DNA of 64,000 nt, taken from contig JAQGOL010000025.1 of the NCBI GenBank assembly GCA_028293625.1, positions 310,001-374,000 of the forward strand. The letters are read 5' to 3'. The DNA is from Chthoniobacteraceae bacterium (lineage in GTDB: Bacteria > Verrucomicrobiota > Verrucomicrobiia > Chthoniobacterales > Chthoniobacteraceae). Of the stretch, positions 54,701 to 63,631 are shown one piece after another (positions within the stretch are counted from its first letter, which is position 1; every line of letters starts with the position of its first letter). The position numbers and the translations under genes are program-made. Under the pieces are notes generated by a model. The model was not told the DNA's origin. It made no database searches and saw only the letters and a program-made list of their open reading frames with translations.

Positions 54701-56812
54701 GGGCGTGCCCGCAACCGGTTGCAGCGGCGCATGGGACACCTGGCGAATATTCGGCGCGGCATTGGCGGCAAATTGGAGGTTCTGCGCGCCTGGAGTGGCG
54801 GTGTCCGTGGTGGCGTTTGCGGAAGGAATCACAGAGGCGCGCCATGAACTGCCAAGGGTGCCATCGAGTGCGGGATTGATCAGCTCCATTGACGCTCCAT
54901 TGCCACCCGAAGCGATCGGCCATGGAAAACCGACCTTGTAATCAACCTCGCCGATGATGAGATCGGCGGCATTGCGAAGCCGCACAGTTTCACCATTGCC
55001 GCTCAGCGAACCAACCCACGGGCCGAGGGCGGTTTTAGTCCAGCGGCTTTGAATCACAGCCGGGTTGGCGGCAATCAACAGATAGGCGCCATTGGCAATC
55101 GTTGTGCCCGAAGGAAAGCTATAATCAACTCCGCCGGAAATACGCCACCCGGTTAGATTCACCGGCACGCCTCCGGCATTGTAGAGCTCAATAAATTGAT
55201 CCGCCAATGTGTTATCAACGCTGTTGAAATGGATCTCGTTAATGACAACGCCGGCCAGGGGCGCTGCCGCGGTCAGAGTGAAGGCGCCTTCCACGAAGAG
55301 TCCCTGCAAATCGGTTGACCGGATTCGAATCAGAAAGGTGCCGCCCGCCGTTCCGGCAAAGGATTGTGCCGCGCGAAGCTGATGTCCGTTGATTGAGAAC
55401 CGGGCATTGTCGGTGCCGCCCTCCCCGGCGACAAGAGTATAAGTATGCGTTTCGTCCGGATTGATGTCGCTGCTTGAAATACTTGAGATGAACGCCCCGG
55501 AGGTTGCACCGGTGCTGATCTGTGAGTTGCTTAGTAGGATTCTTGTCGGGGCGGCAGGCGGCGAGTTCACAGAAATCGAGACCGCAACCGGTGCGGAGTC
55601 ATACTTGCCGTCGTTGACCTTGAAGCTAAAACTATCGGGCCCGAAGTAACCCGCGGTGGCAGTATAGGAGAGCGAAGGAGCCGTGCCGCTTAGGACGCCG
55701 TGCGCCGGCGCGGTGACAATCAAATAGGCAAGCGTGCCGCCGTTGGGATCATTGCCAGCAAGCGTGATCGCTTTCGGCGTGGTCGCAAGCGTGTTCAGGC
55801 CGGACTGCGGAGTGGCGATTGGAATCCCAGGGTCAGCCGCAATATTGAGCTGCGATACACGAGAGGCATTGTTTCCACCGGTCTCGGTTGCGGTAAGGGT
55901 ATAGGTTATATTTTGAGCCGTGCCGGAAAGATTCGGAATTGTTACCGCGACATCTCCTGTCGCATTGGCGCTCGTATAAAAGGGAGTCCCGCCAGTGGCG
56001 ATTGAAATCCCGAGGGTGCCGGTGACTTTCGTCACATCGACCGTCCAGGAAAGCTGCATCGATTCGCCTTCAAACGCGGACGCCTTGGTCGATGTAAAGG
56101 AAGTGATCTGCGGCCCCGCAACCGGAGAAGCGCCCGCGGCGAGATTGGCAATTTCCTGCGCAGTCAGCGCGTTGTTCCAGATTGCGACGTCGTCGAGCAA
56201 TCCGCTGAAGTATTCGCCGTTATTGGTGGAACCAATTCGAAAATTGGTATTGGCGGCGGCATTAACCCCGGGCGCATCGGAAACCAGAAGCTGGCCGTTA
56301 AGATACAAAGAGCGGGTTGTGCCGTTATAGACTGCCACGATATGCACCCATTGGCCGCCGGTAAGAGTCACCCCTTTGGCTGTGACCTGGGCGTCGGAAG
56401 CATTGATATCCGCGCCCCACCAATAATGGCTGAACCCATTGGCCCCATTGAGCCGCAGCGCGTTGACCTGGCGTGAGTTCCCGTAATTTCCCCAGCCGAC
56501 AATCCCGCGCGCATCGCCAAGGGTTGGTTTGATCCAGGCGGCAACGGTGTATGTGCTGTTTCCAATCGGGAGCGTCGCAATGGCGCCGGAAAGGCAGGCA
56601 CCGGCCCCGTTAAGCGAGAGCGCACCGGCTTTCTTACCCGCAGCGGAATAGGCCGCGCCGCCAACCACGGTGAGGTTGTATCCGTTGCCGCTTGCATCCT
56701 GGCCGGGTTGCGTGGCGTTATCGAAGTTCCAGTAACCGACAATCGTGGCGCTTAACGGGCCAGGAACGGCAAGTGAGAGGAACGCAAGGAGAAGGGGAAG
56801 TAGACGGCGCAT
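51740..56812 (-). CDS. giant secreted LamG/cadherin/lamin-tail/CotH-kinase protein
   Basis: This 1690-residue protein has a signal peptide (MRRLLPLLLAFLSLAVPG). Domains in order: a concanavalin/LamG domain (about 25-230, starting VGYWNFDNAT), an Ig-like and a cadherin-like segment (to about 530), a lamin-tail domain (VVINEIHFNS, about 530-640), a second Ig-like region, a CotH kinase-like domain (about 880-1200, with the Asp motif ILPNDVDATWG), a fibronectin-like stretch, a second lamin-tail domain (LVISEFMYHP, about 1430-1540) and a C-terminal NWLEFAFAGNPN segment. CotH domains act as atypical protein kinases on secreted proteins. I chose the ATG at 56812 as the signal start. It ends at the shared terminator. 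Confidence 0.9.
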   Translation of the reverse strand: MRRLLPLLLAFLSLAVPGPLSATIVGYWNFDNATQPGQDASGNGYNLTVVGGAAYSAAGKKAGALSLNGAGACLSGAIATLPIGNSTYTVAAWIKPTLGDARGIVGWGNYGNSRQVNALRLNGANGFSHYWWGADINASDAQVTAKGVTLTGGQWVHIVAVYNGTTRSLYLNGQLLVSDAPGVNAAANTNFRIGSTNNGEYFSGLLDDVAIWNNALTAQEIANLAAGASPVAGPQITSFTSTKASAFEGESMQLSWTVDVTKVTGTLGISIATGGTPFYTSANATGDVAVTIPNLSGTAQNITYTLTATETGGNNASRVSQLNIAADPGIPIATPQSGLNTLATTPKAITLAGNDPNGGTLAYLIVTAPAHGVLSGTAPSLSYTATAGYFGPDSFSFKVNDGKYDSAPVAVSISVNSPPAAPTRILLSNSQISTGATSGAFISSISSSDINPDETHTYTLVAGEGGTDNARFSINGHQLRAAQSFAGTAGGTFLIRIRSTDLQGLFVEGAFTLTAAAPLAGVVINEIHFNSVDNTLADQFIELYNAGGVPVNLTGWRISGGVDYSFPSGTTIANGAYLLIAANPAVIQSRWTKTALGPWVGSLSGNGETVRLRNAADLIIGEVDYKVGFPWPIASGGNGASMELINPALDGTLGSSWRASVIPSANATTDTATPGAQNLQFAANAAPNIRQVSHAPLQPVAGTPIVISARVTDPDGVASVQLEYQIVAPGNYIPATLPKPIVNRNIDTSTPQSANPAFATWTTVPMNDDGLAGDTQDGDGIYVGTIPGQPDRSLVRYRLVIADNVGNSIRVPYADDPSLNFACFVYNGVPAYQGNSAAVLQTLPVYQFITRKQDYDDCVAYDVNKQLTGNTPGWTYENWEAAFVYDGVVYDHMHYRLHGANGRYYYAGKRAFRFFFNDGAEFQGRDNDGVAYPGTWKSLVTENCWENRGTLTYCLNEAVNFHLWNQIGIPAPLANWGHFRLLTNAQAQTDQWHGDFWGLIFIHEDYDGHFLSAHNLAKGNLYKLTRDAISGLSQQRYQAQFAVKDGSDHGNIYNNLKGTSTPAFIDAHVNLDQWSRYHALAQAVRHFDYWPNGDNNGAYYFEPTYTAANGNRGKLWILPNDVDATWGPTWNNGRDIVYNSLFNSAGDSGGDAATNPTLWPRYFNAVRELRDLLWQRDQIDPLIEQFAAVIAPFEAADSLRWKNAPADAGNFNGLAGAGIVSLANLVADMKSFAWTGGSWPGGNVGAGGQAAYLDTLQASNGEGAQLPGTPLLTYLGAAKYPVDDLRFQTSAFTDPQGTGTFAALQWRVAEITDPTAPSYLPGDKLKLEWNAAFDSGEISVFNSQFRFPTTGTKPGHTYRARVRHKDNSGRWSHWSAPVQFTTTATDVNPYVNSLVISEFMYHPLPPTAQEAALGYIEDDFEFIEVRNIAAASISLTDVRFTKGIDFDFPAGTQLAPGATILVVRNTAAFISRYGTGKPIAGSYGPDSLKNGGEEVKLSYGAGIQIIDFSYGKVVSWPADYDTAGFSLVLIAPQTRPDPAFAMSWRSSRLSGGTPGGDDRVTFASWGASNGGIVDPASDDDHDGLSNWLEFAFAGNPNLSQPGVLPQIETRRLTINGVEGNYLVISFTRQLGADELVYHVEFSDNLGTWSGNGVNIGSLPLGNGTATETWRSPEAIPAGARIFARVRVTSE

Positions 56813-56987
56813 GGAAGTGGGGGAAAGGAAGAACCCTTCACTCCATTTGTGAACACATTCCTCCAATGTCAATTGAAGGTTAAAGCACCAAGCAATGGGA
56901 GCTTTTAGACCTTCGCAGAATGCGCCACTTCCTATTCAAAAGCGCGGCCTGGACTGGGGGGGAAACCTAACGGCGCCCCGTCCCGAC

Positions 56988-58028
56988 CTATTTCTTTTCC
57001 TCATCAAGCTTCACCTTCACCGCGGCATAAAGCTCGTCATAAAGCGCGGTGTCAGTCCGGAGCACCTCTTTACCGGCATCGCGGCCCTGGGCAAGCTGGC
57101 TGCCTTTATAGCTGAGCCAGGAGCCGCGTTTTTCAACGAGCCCTTTTTCGATCGCCAAGTCGAGCAACGCTCCAGTCGAGCTGATTCCCTCGTTGTACAT
57201 GATATCGAATTCCGCTTCGGTAAACGGCGGCGCCACCTTGTTTTTTACAATCTTCAGCTTAGTCCGATTACCGGTGACGGTCCCGTCGGCCTGCTTGATG
57301 GCACCGATGCGCCGGATATCGCAGCGCACACTTGAGTAAAACTTGAGCGCTTTGCCGCCGGGCGTGGTCTCCGGGTTGCCAAACATGACGCCGATTTTTT
57401 CGCGGATCTGATTGGTAAAAATTACCACCGTGCTCGCCTTGGAGATGAGCGAGGTTAGCTTGCGCAGGGCGGCACTCATCAGGCGGGCCTGGGCGCCGAC
57501 TGTCGTATCGCCGATCTCGCCTTCGAGTTCCGCTTTGGTCACAAGGGCGGCCACTGAATCGAGAACAATGACATCGAGCGCGTTGGAACGCACCAGCGTT
57601 TCAACAATGCGCAATGCCTCTTCTCCCGAACTTGGCTGGGAAACGAGCAGATCATCCAGGTTCACGCCGAGCTTCTTGGCATATTGCGGGTCAAGCGCGT
57701 GCTCGACATCAACGAAGGCAGCAAGGCCGCCCAGCTTTTGGGCCTGCGCAACAACAGTCAGCGTAAGGGTGGTTTTACCTGAGCTTTCCGGGCCGAAAAC
57801 CTCGCAGATCCGTCCCCGGGGAAAACCGCCGACGCCAAGCGCGCGATCGATGACGATGTTGCCGGTGGGAATGACCTCCACGTCCATTTTCGTGCTGTCG
57901 CCCAACCGCATGATGGCGCCGTCGCCAAAATCTTTTGCGATCTGCTGGATGGCGAGATCGAGGTTCTTGTTTCGCGCGATATTCACGCGGCTTTCGTCCT
58001 GGGAGGAAGCGTCGACTTTCGTAGCCAT
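56988..58028 (-). CDS. recA: recombinase RecA
   Basis: The 346-residue RecA has Walker [10 protein letters not shown], the [17 protein letters not shown] segment, Walker [11 protein letters not shown], and the [21 protein letters not shown] loop 2 region. It binds single-stranded DNA and promotes strand exchange and the SOS response. Only about 180 bases separate it from the divergent 58209 gene. I do not see a clear LexA box there. No recX follows. Confidence 0.98.
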   Translation of the reverse strand: MATKVDASSQDESRVNIARNKNLDLAIQQIAKDFGDGAIMRLGDSTKMDVEVIPTGNIVIDRALGVGGFPRGRICEVFGPESSGKTTLTLTVVAQAQKLGGLAAFVDVEHALDPQYAKKLGVNLDDLLVSQPSSGEEALRIVETLVRSNALDVIVLDSVAALVTKAELEGEIGDTTVGAQARLMSAALRKLTSLISKASTVVIFTNQIREKIGVMFGNPETTPGGKALKFYSSVRCDIRRIGAIKQADGTVTGNRTKLKIVKNKVAPPFTEAEFDIMYNEGISSTGALLDLAIEKGLVEKRGSWLSYKGSQLAQGRDAGKEVLRTDTALYDELYAAVKVKLDEEKK

Positions 58029-58208
58029 AAGTTGAGCACCCTATATGCGCTTGGGGATGGAACCAAACGAAAACCTTCGGCGCTTGCTTGAAAACGCGGC
58101 GCGGCGTTTGATAAGGGACGCAGAGCCGTCTGCCACGAATGCGAGCCCCCGATTTTTGCTCGCGTTGTGAACGTGGCGCGGACTTTGTTTAACCCAGATT
58201 TTTTTTAC

Positions 58209-60167
58209 ATGGAGACCAATTCGAAAGAAGAGGAAGTGACGCCTCAACCCACTGGTGAGCCGATCGCGGAACCTGCCGAGGGGCCAATCGCAGAAGTCCC
58301 CGCGGCGGAAGACTCCGCCCCGGAGCCGACCCCTCAGGAGGCGTCAATTGAGGAAGAACCGGCACCGGAGGCTGAATCGCCAGCCATCGAGCCGCCAATC
58401 GAATCGCCAGAGGCAGCTGAGGAAACCGCACCGGAGGCGGCGCAGCCTGCTGAGGAAACGGTCGTTGAAGAAGCGCCCGAAGCGCCGGTTGAAGAAGCGT
58501 TGGCTGAAGAAGCGCCCGTGCTGCAGGAACCGTCGGAGGAGACCACAGCCGAGGAAATGCGCTCGGAAGAAACGCCTTTTGAGTCCGCCGCCGAAAATCC
58601 GATGGCGGAAACAACCGCCGCTCCCCAGGGGGAATCGGCGCCTGCCCAGACTGAGTTTGCCCTCGTCGATGAGGGAGCCGCGCCCGGCGAACCGATCGAC
58701 CCGCTGGCGGACCTGGCAGCTCGTTCGCAGGCCGCCCGGCTTTCCGTCGCGGATGAAGAACAGATGAGCCGGCTCCTCAAAGAAGCCCTTCTCGCAGGCA
58801 GAGCGGGTGTTGGCAAAGCGGTCGAATTTTTGCCAGTGCTGCCGTGGATTGTCGGGGTTCGGGCGGTGGAAAGCACTTGGCCTGAGATGAAAATCACGGC
58901 CCGGGCGCATTTGCTGAAAGGACTCGCGGATATTGAATCGGACGCGGCCCGGCGCATCCGGCTTAGCCTGGCACGCGCGCTTTTCAAACTTGATCCGTCG
59001 ACTTCGATGAAGCTGACGGTGGGCGTTTGCAAAGAATTCAAAGATAAGGATAGCGGCGCACTTTCCCAGAAACACGCGCAGATTTTTGCCAACGTTTTTA
59101 TAGGAAAAGTCAAACCATGGCTTTCGCAGATTGCGCTTGCCGATATAAAGCCAGCGGATGCCGATCTGCTGGCCCATTGCGCGCTAATGGCCGTCTTTTC
59201 GTTGCCGCATCCGCCCGTCACGCAGCTTGGTGTTTTAAAATGGACAGGCGATGCCGGGCGCCTTGCCAAACTGGTGGACCCGGCGGCCGCCACCATCATC
59301 AAAAGCGTCTCGCGATGGAGTCCGCGCTGGCAGATCGCCTTGTATAAAGAGGTCCCCTCGCTGCCGCCGGAAATCGCTCAGGTACTCAAACATGTCAACC
59401 AGGCAACTCCCGATGAAGTGAGCTCGGGCGAACTGGCGGCTGACGCGGCGCCTTTCGAGGAGACAGTGATTCCGGAGCAGGAGGAGGAAAAACAAGCGGA
59501 GGCAACGGCTCCGGTGGTGGAAGCGCCGCGCAAACCGCGTCCTGTCTACGAGCCGCGCCCGCAGAAACCGCCAATCAATGAGCCGGAAGCACCTCGGGAT
59601 CGTGGCCGCGATGTGGAACGCGAACAGAGAAAAGAGCGGCCCGTTTATCAAGGCCGCAACGAAGGCCGCAACGCGGCAGGCGGCAATTTTAATCTAACGG
59701 AAACGCTGCGCCAGATCGAGACGCACGTGCAATCGCTGCGTTCCGAACTCAACGCGGCGCAGGCAAAGCTCAGCGATCGCGAGGAAGAAAACCGCAGGGG
59801 CGCCAATCGTCGCAGCGCGCCTGAGCGTCCCGCCGTGGCGATCCCCGGTGAGCCGACCGTGGAGGAACTCGCGCGGCTCAACCTCCAGCTTGAAGCGCGT
59901 ATCACCGAGCTCCAGCACCGCATTGATGAGCTTGGGATCGACGCCGAAGATCGCGCCGCGAGCATGGGCGCCCATAGCGACGAACAGGTGACCGATGTCA
60001 ACCAGCAGTTGCGCACATTGCTCGGATTCAAACTGCAGGACGATTACGCCGATTTTGCCGCCCTTGAAGGCGAATCGACCAGCGTGGTTGTCCAGCAACA
60101 CTACCGCTCGTTGCTGCGGCACATCTTTGAAGTGCTCAAGCACGAAGGCGTGGAGCTCAAAGGCTGA
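58209..60167 (+). CDS. acidic multi-domain protein of unknown function (recA-htpG interval)
   Basis: This 652-residue protein has no signal peptide. Residues 1 to about 165 are an extended Glu/Pro/Ala region with repeated EE-A-P patterns, a likely disordered arm. About 180-410 is a compact helical domain (LLKEALLAGRAGVGKAVEFL, LLAHCALMAVFSLP, AATIIKSVSRWSPRWQIALY). Then comes a basic/acidic linker (about 430-510), a coiled coil (about 512-600) and a helical end (LRTLLGFKLQDDYADFAALE... FEVLKHEGVEL). I recognise no family. The ATG at 58209 is used; 14 more codons in frame upstream are unlikely. It stands alone, between divergent recA and converging htpG. Confidence 0.75.
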   Translation: METNSKEEEVTPQPTGEPIAEPAEGPIAEVPAAEDSAPEPTPQEASIEEEPAPEAESPAIEPPIESPEAAEETAPEAAQPAEETVVEEAPEAPVEEALAEEAPVLQEPSEETTAEEMRSEETPFESAAENPMAETTAAPQGESAPAQTEFALVDEGAAPGEPIDPLADLAARSQAARLSVADEEQMSRLLKEALLAGRAGVGKAVEFLPVLPWIVGVRAVESTWPEMKITARAHLLKGLADIESDAARRIRLSLARALFKLDPSTSMKLTVGVCKEFKDKDSGALSQKHAQIFANVFIGKVKPWLSQIALADIKPADADLLAHCALMAVFSLPHPPVTQLGVLKWTGDAGRLAKLVDPAAATIIKSVSRWSPRWQIALYKEVPSLPPEIAQVLKHVNQATPDEVSSGELAADAAPFEETVIPEQEEEKQAEATAPVVEAPRKPRPVYEPRPQKPPINEPEAPRDRGRDVEREQRKERPVYQGRNEGRNAAGGNFNLTETLRQIETHVQSLRSELNAAQAKLSDREEENRRGANRRSAPERPAVAIPGEPTVEELARLNLQLEARITELQHRIDELGIDAEDRAASMGAHSDEQVTDVNQQLRTLLGFKLQDDYADFAALEGESTSVVVQQHYRSLLRHIFEVLKHEGVELKG

Positions 60168-60170
60168 AAA

Positions 60171-60196
60171 GTGCGGAGTGGTTTCACACTCCGCAC
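60171..60196. terminator. hairpin between converging genes
   Basis: A perfect 10-bp stem, GTGCGGAGTG (60171-60180) and CACTCCGCAC (60187-60196), with a six-base loop. It follows the stop of the 58209 gene by four bases and the end of htpG by 18 bases. On the minus strand it runs into TTTT (plus AAAA at 60167-60170), which suits htpG. Confidence 0.75.
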
Positions 60197-60213
60197 CTTG
60201 CGATTCTCAGGTT

Positions 60214-62052
60214 TTACTGAGTCAGCAGTTTCTCAAGCAGCGAGTTGAGGCGGCCCAGCATGGCGCGTGGGTCTTCAAGCAGGCCGGCTGCCACAAGCGA
60301 GTTATCGAAGATCTGCTCCGCGACCTGGCCGGCGAGCGGCGCATCGGTGTGCCGGATTTTTTCCAGCTGCACGATCATTGAGTTATCCGGGTTGATCTCG
60401 AGGTCGGGCGCGGCATCCATGGCGTCGGCAGCAGTGCCGTCGCGATTCATCGCTTTGAGCACGCGACGCATGCTGGCGGTGAGATGTTTGTCGCTGTCAA
60501 CGGCCACCGCCGGACTGCCGACCAACCGTTTGGAACTGCGCACCGCACCGACACGCTTTCCGAGGGTTTCCTTGATAAAAGCAGCCAGCTGCTCGGCCGT
60601 TTCGGCATTGAGACCTGTCGATTCCTTATCGAGGGTCAGATCGGCTTTCTCGGCGCTGACAACCTTCTTTGTATCAAACTCGCGCAGATGCTCCATGACG
60701 AACTCGTCGCGGGCATCGTAGAGGAAAAGGACTTCATATTTTTTCTCGCGGAAGATCTCAAAATAAGGGCTCGCCTCGGCGCTCTCGCGGCTCGGCGCCA
60801 GCAGCCAGTAAATCTCCGTCTGCCCTTCCGGCATCCGGCTGACGTAATCGGTCAGCGAGGTCGTTTTGCCTTGCTCAGTAAAGGAGGATTCAAACCGCAA
60901 CAGCTTGGCAATGGCTTCCCGGTGGCCCCAATCAGTCGCCACCCCTTCCTTCAAACAATGACCGTGCTCCTTGAAAAAACGGTCATACTTCTCGGGATCG
61001 GCTTTTGCTTCTTCATCGAGCCATTTGAGGACGCGCTTGGTCAGCACTTCGTTAAGCTTCCGCATCAGTGCGGAGTCCTGCATCGTTTCGCGCGAGATAT
61101 TCAACGGCAGATCTTCGCTGTCGACCACGCCGCGCAAGAACCGCAGCCATTCCGGCAACAGCGTTTTAGCCTTCGATTGGATCAGAATTTTGCGGCAATA
61201 GAGATGCACTTCGCTCTCCGTGCGCGCCATGGTGATCAACTCGTAGTTTTTCTCCGGCACGAAAAGGAGTGCGCGGATGGAAAGCGGCGCATCCGCCGCG
61301 AAATGGAGCCGGAAAAGCGGCGCCTCGCTGTCGTGACCGATGTATTTATAAAACTCCTCGTAATCGGCATCGGTGATCTCATTCCGATTTTTTGTCCAAA
61401 GCGCCTGAACCGTGTTCACAGGCTTCTCGTTCAGCTCGATCGGGAACTGGACGAAATTGGAGTAATGTTTGATGACCTGCTCAACGCGCGACTCTTCAGC
61501 GAACTCGTCCTCACGCAATTGAAGCACGATTTTGGTGCCGCGCGGCAGATCGGCGGCTGACTCGATTTCATACCCGGTTTGTCCGTCGCTGGTCCAAACC
61601 CAGCCTTGTTCATCCGCCTGATATGAGCGCGAATAAACGGTCACTTTTTCGGCCACCATGAATGCGGAATAAAAGCCGACTCCGAACTGGCCGATCAAAC
61701 TGGCGTCCGCCTTGCTCGCCTTGAGCTGTTCAAGAAACGCTTTTGAGCCCGAATGCGCGATTGTGCCGAGATTATCGATCAGTTCGCCGTGGGTCATGCC
61801 GAGGCCGGCGTCAGTGAAAGTGATCGTCTTGGCTTCTTTGTCGGTAACGACACTGATCTTGAGAGGTTCGTCCGGTTGAAAGAGTTCCGTGCCTGAGGTT
61901 TGAAGGAACTTGAGCTTCTCGGTGGCATCGGCGGCGTTGGAAATGAGTTCACGCACAAAGATTTCTTTATCCGTGTAAAGCGAGTGGATGACGATTTCGA
62001 GCAGCTGCGCGATCTCCGCCTGGAAAGCGTGTTTTTCGGCCGTAGTAGACAT
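60214..62052 (-). CDS. htpG: chaperone HtpG (Hsp90)
   Basis: The 612-residue Hsp90-family ATPase has the N-terminal ATP pocket with ELISNAADA, DAGLGMTHGELI and GQFGVGFYSAF (a GHKL fold), a middle domain with the catalytic-loop Arg and the C-terminal dimerisation domain. It folds and remodels client proteins under stress. No CIRCE element is visible upstream. It converges on the 58209 gene and shares the hairpin at 60171-60196. Confidence 0.97.
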   Translation of the reverse strand: MSTTAEKHAFQAEIAQLLEIVIHSLYTDKEIFVRELISNAADATEKLKFLQTSGTELFQPDEPLKISVVTDKEAKTITFTDAGLGMTHGELIDNLGTIAHSGSKAFLEQLKASKADASLIGQFGVGFYSAFMVAEKVTVYSRSYQADEQGWVWTSDGQTGYEIESAADLPRGTKIVLQLREDEFAEESRVEQVIKHYSNFVQFPIELNEKPVNTVQALWTKNRNEITDADYEEFYKYIGHDSEAPLFRLHFAADAPLSIRALLFVPEKNYELITMARTESEVHLYCRKILIQSKAKTLLPEWLRFLRGVVDSEDLPLNISRETMQDSALMRKLNEVLTKRVLKWLDEEAKADPEKYDRFFKEHGHCLKEGVATDWGHREAIAKLLRFESSFTEQGKTTSLTDYVSRMPEGQTEIYWLLAPSRESAEASPYFEIFREKKYEVLFLYDARDEFVMEHLREFDTKKVVSAEKADLTLDKESTGLNAETAEQLAAFIKETLGKRVGAVRSSKRLVGSPAVAVDSDKHLTASMRRVLKAMNRDGTAADAMDAAPDLEINPDNSMIVQLEKIRHTDAPLAGQVAEQIFDNSLVAAGLLEDPRAMLGRLNSLLEKLLTQ

Positions 62053-62212
62053 AGGTCTGACGAGTGTATGAATCTCTGCGCGGCGTGCAAGAAATGGCGT
62101 GCGATTTACCGTTGCAATCCGACTCTTCCCCTCGCAACCGGCAACCGTTTTTCCGCCGATGCGCGAATTTAATTATGCAAAGGGTTGGTTAACAAGGAGG
62201 GGATTTTTTCGG

Positions 62213-62614
62213 ATGAGAATTCAGTTATTTGCAATGGCAGCCATGCTGGCGCTTGGCGCCACGACACTTCACGCACAACGTGTAAACACCGGTATACTCG
62301 ACTTCGTGTCGCCCGATGATGGCACGGTCCGGCTTCGGTGCGATCAGCTTGGAATGCGGCCCGTCGTCTTTTTTGGACTCAATGCCGCCAATATTCTCGG
62401 TACCAACGGCTCGGTTCTGACGGTGGAAGATCTTTCCCCCGGAATGAGCGCGACGTTTTTCTATACCAGGATCAACAAGAAACGCTGGGTCATTTCCAAG
62501 ATCCTCGTCAATGAACAGGAGGCGTATTGCGGGCAGCCGATCGGCTGGTGCCAGGGGGATTATCCGCCCACGCGTGTCGTAGGGAGAAGCGGTCCCTGGC
62601 GGCGCATCCCATAA
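62213..62614 (+). CDS. small exported protein of unknown function
   Basis: This 133-residue protein has a signal peptide (MRIQLFAMAAMLALGATTLHA). The mature part has a small beta-barrel-like feel (VNTGILDFVSPDDGTVRL, GMSATFFYTRINKKRWVISK) and two Cys in CGQPIGWCQ near the end. I recognise no family. The start is set by one of the best ribosome binding sites in the window, AAGGAGGGG at 62194-62202, about 10 bases upstream; the frame is open further up but that part is not signal-like. It lies 78 bases before the YebC gene. Confidence 0.75.
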   Translation: MRIQLFAMAAMLALGATTLHAQRVNTGILDFVSPDDGTVRLRCDQLGMRPVVFFGLNAANILGTNGSVLTVEDLSPGMSATFFYTRINKKRWVISKILVNEQEAYCGQPIGWCQGDYPPTRVVGRSGPWRRIP

Positions 62615-62692
62615 AAAGCGTGCACCCCTGGCGATTCTTTCTTTTCAAAGCGGCTTGAGCATCGCGCGGCGGGCTGTTACGTACCCCCTCCT

Positions 62693-63430
62693 ATGGGTCG
62701 TCAATGGCTGCAAGCAAAACGTGATGTCGCTAACCTTCGCAAAGGTCAGGCTGTCGGAAAACTCGTCAAAGAGATGATGGTGGCCGCCAAACTCGGCGGC
62801 GCCGACATCGAAGGAAACCCGCGCCTTAGCGCTGCGGTCGACAAGGCACGCCGTGCGTCGGTCACCCGCGACGTGATCGAACGGGCGATTAAAAAAGGGG
62901 CGGGCGTCGGGGCTGACAAACTCGTGCTTGAACACGTGGTTTATGAAGGTTACGCCCCGCACAAAGTGCCGCTGATCCTGGAAGTCCTTACCGATAACAA
63001 CAACCGCACCGCCCCGGAAATCCGGGTGATATTTAAAGATGCGGGTCAGCTTGGAGCCCCCGGCAGCAATAAATTCCTTTTTGATCATGTCGGCTTGGTC
63101 GAAGCCCATCACGCCGCCGGCGCCGATATCGACATTGAAGCCGCCGCGATTGAAGCCGGCGCCCAAAATGTCGAACCGCTTTCCCACGAGGAAAACGACG
63201 ACATTCCAGCCGATCGGACCGGCGCCCGGTTTATCACCGAGCGGACCGATCTGCATGCCGCCTCCCAGTGGCTGATCCAGAACGGCTGGACCATTGTCAC
63301 CAGCGAGCTTGGATACGTGGCCAAAAATTTCCCGAAAATCAGCGACGAACATCGCGCTGAGGTAGGTGAATTTCTTCAAACGCTCGAAGACCACGACGAC
63401 GTCCATCGCGTCTGGGCCGCCTTGAAATAA
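62693..63430 (+). CDS. YebC/PmpR-family transcriptional regulator or translation factor
   Basis: This 245-residue YebC family member opens with MGRQWLQAKRDVANLRKGQ in place of the usual MAGHSKW/KRQKGA. It shows the EMMVAAKLGGADIEGNPRLS segment, the RDVIERAIKKG helix and the VVYEGYAPHKVPLILEVLTDN motif. Members are DNA-binding regulators or help ribosomes on proline-rich sequences. The length matches the family. No Holliday-junction ruvC genes are adjacent, unlike in many bacteria. Confidence 0.92.
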   Translation: MGRQWLQAKRDVANLRKGQAVGKLVKEMMVAAKLGGADIEGNPRLSAAVDKARRASVTRDVIERAIKKGAGVGADKLVLEHVVYEGYAPHKVPLILEVLTDNNNRTAPEIRVIFKDAGQLGAPGSNKFLFDHVGLVEAHHAAGADIDIEAAAIEAGAQNVEPLSHEENDDIPADRTGARFITERTDLHAASQWLIQNGWTIVTSELGYVAKNFPKISDEHRAEVGEFLQTLEDHDDVHRVWAALK

Positions 63431-63506
63431 AAGGCGGGCCAAAGGGGGCGGTTTCCGGGAAGCCACTCCATTTTTGGCGGCACAGGAGTAACGGGTTTTG
63501 CACCAA

Positions 63507-63526
63507 CGGCAGTTCGGGAACTGCCG
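63507..63526. terminator. hairpin after the yebC-family gene
   Basis: Perfect nine-base arms CGGCAGTTC and GAACTGCCG are separated by two G residues. The stem is 76 bases past the yebC-family stop and is followed by a weak T-rich tail. It may be a terminator or a cruciform-prone site. Confidence 0.45.
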
Positions 63527-63631
63527 CTTCTTGTCAAAATACGGCGAGTCGGCGCTAAAAAGCGGCTTAACGCGACTAAGGGAGAGCAGGTCCGGCGATT
63601 GATTCAACGCGCACGCAGCGCGCTGCAATTT

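Noticed and set aside
53879-54847. 322-residue plus-strand frame
   Set aside because: It is the antisense of the CotH/LTD gene and has no recognisable domains.
58029-58208. LexA box in the recA promoter region
   Set aside because: No convincing inverted or direct LexA-type motif was found.
58334-59302. Ser/Ala-rich minus-strand frames opposite the 58209 gene
   Set aside because: They are a shadow of the Glu/Pro/Ala-rich coding sequence.
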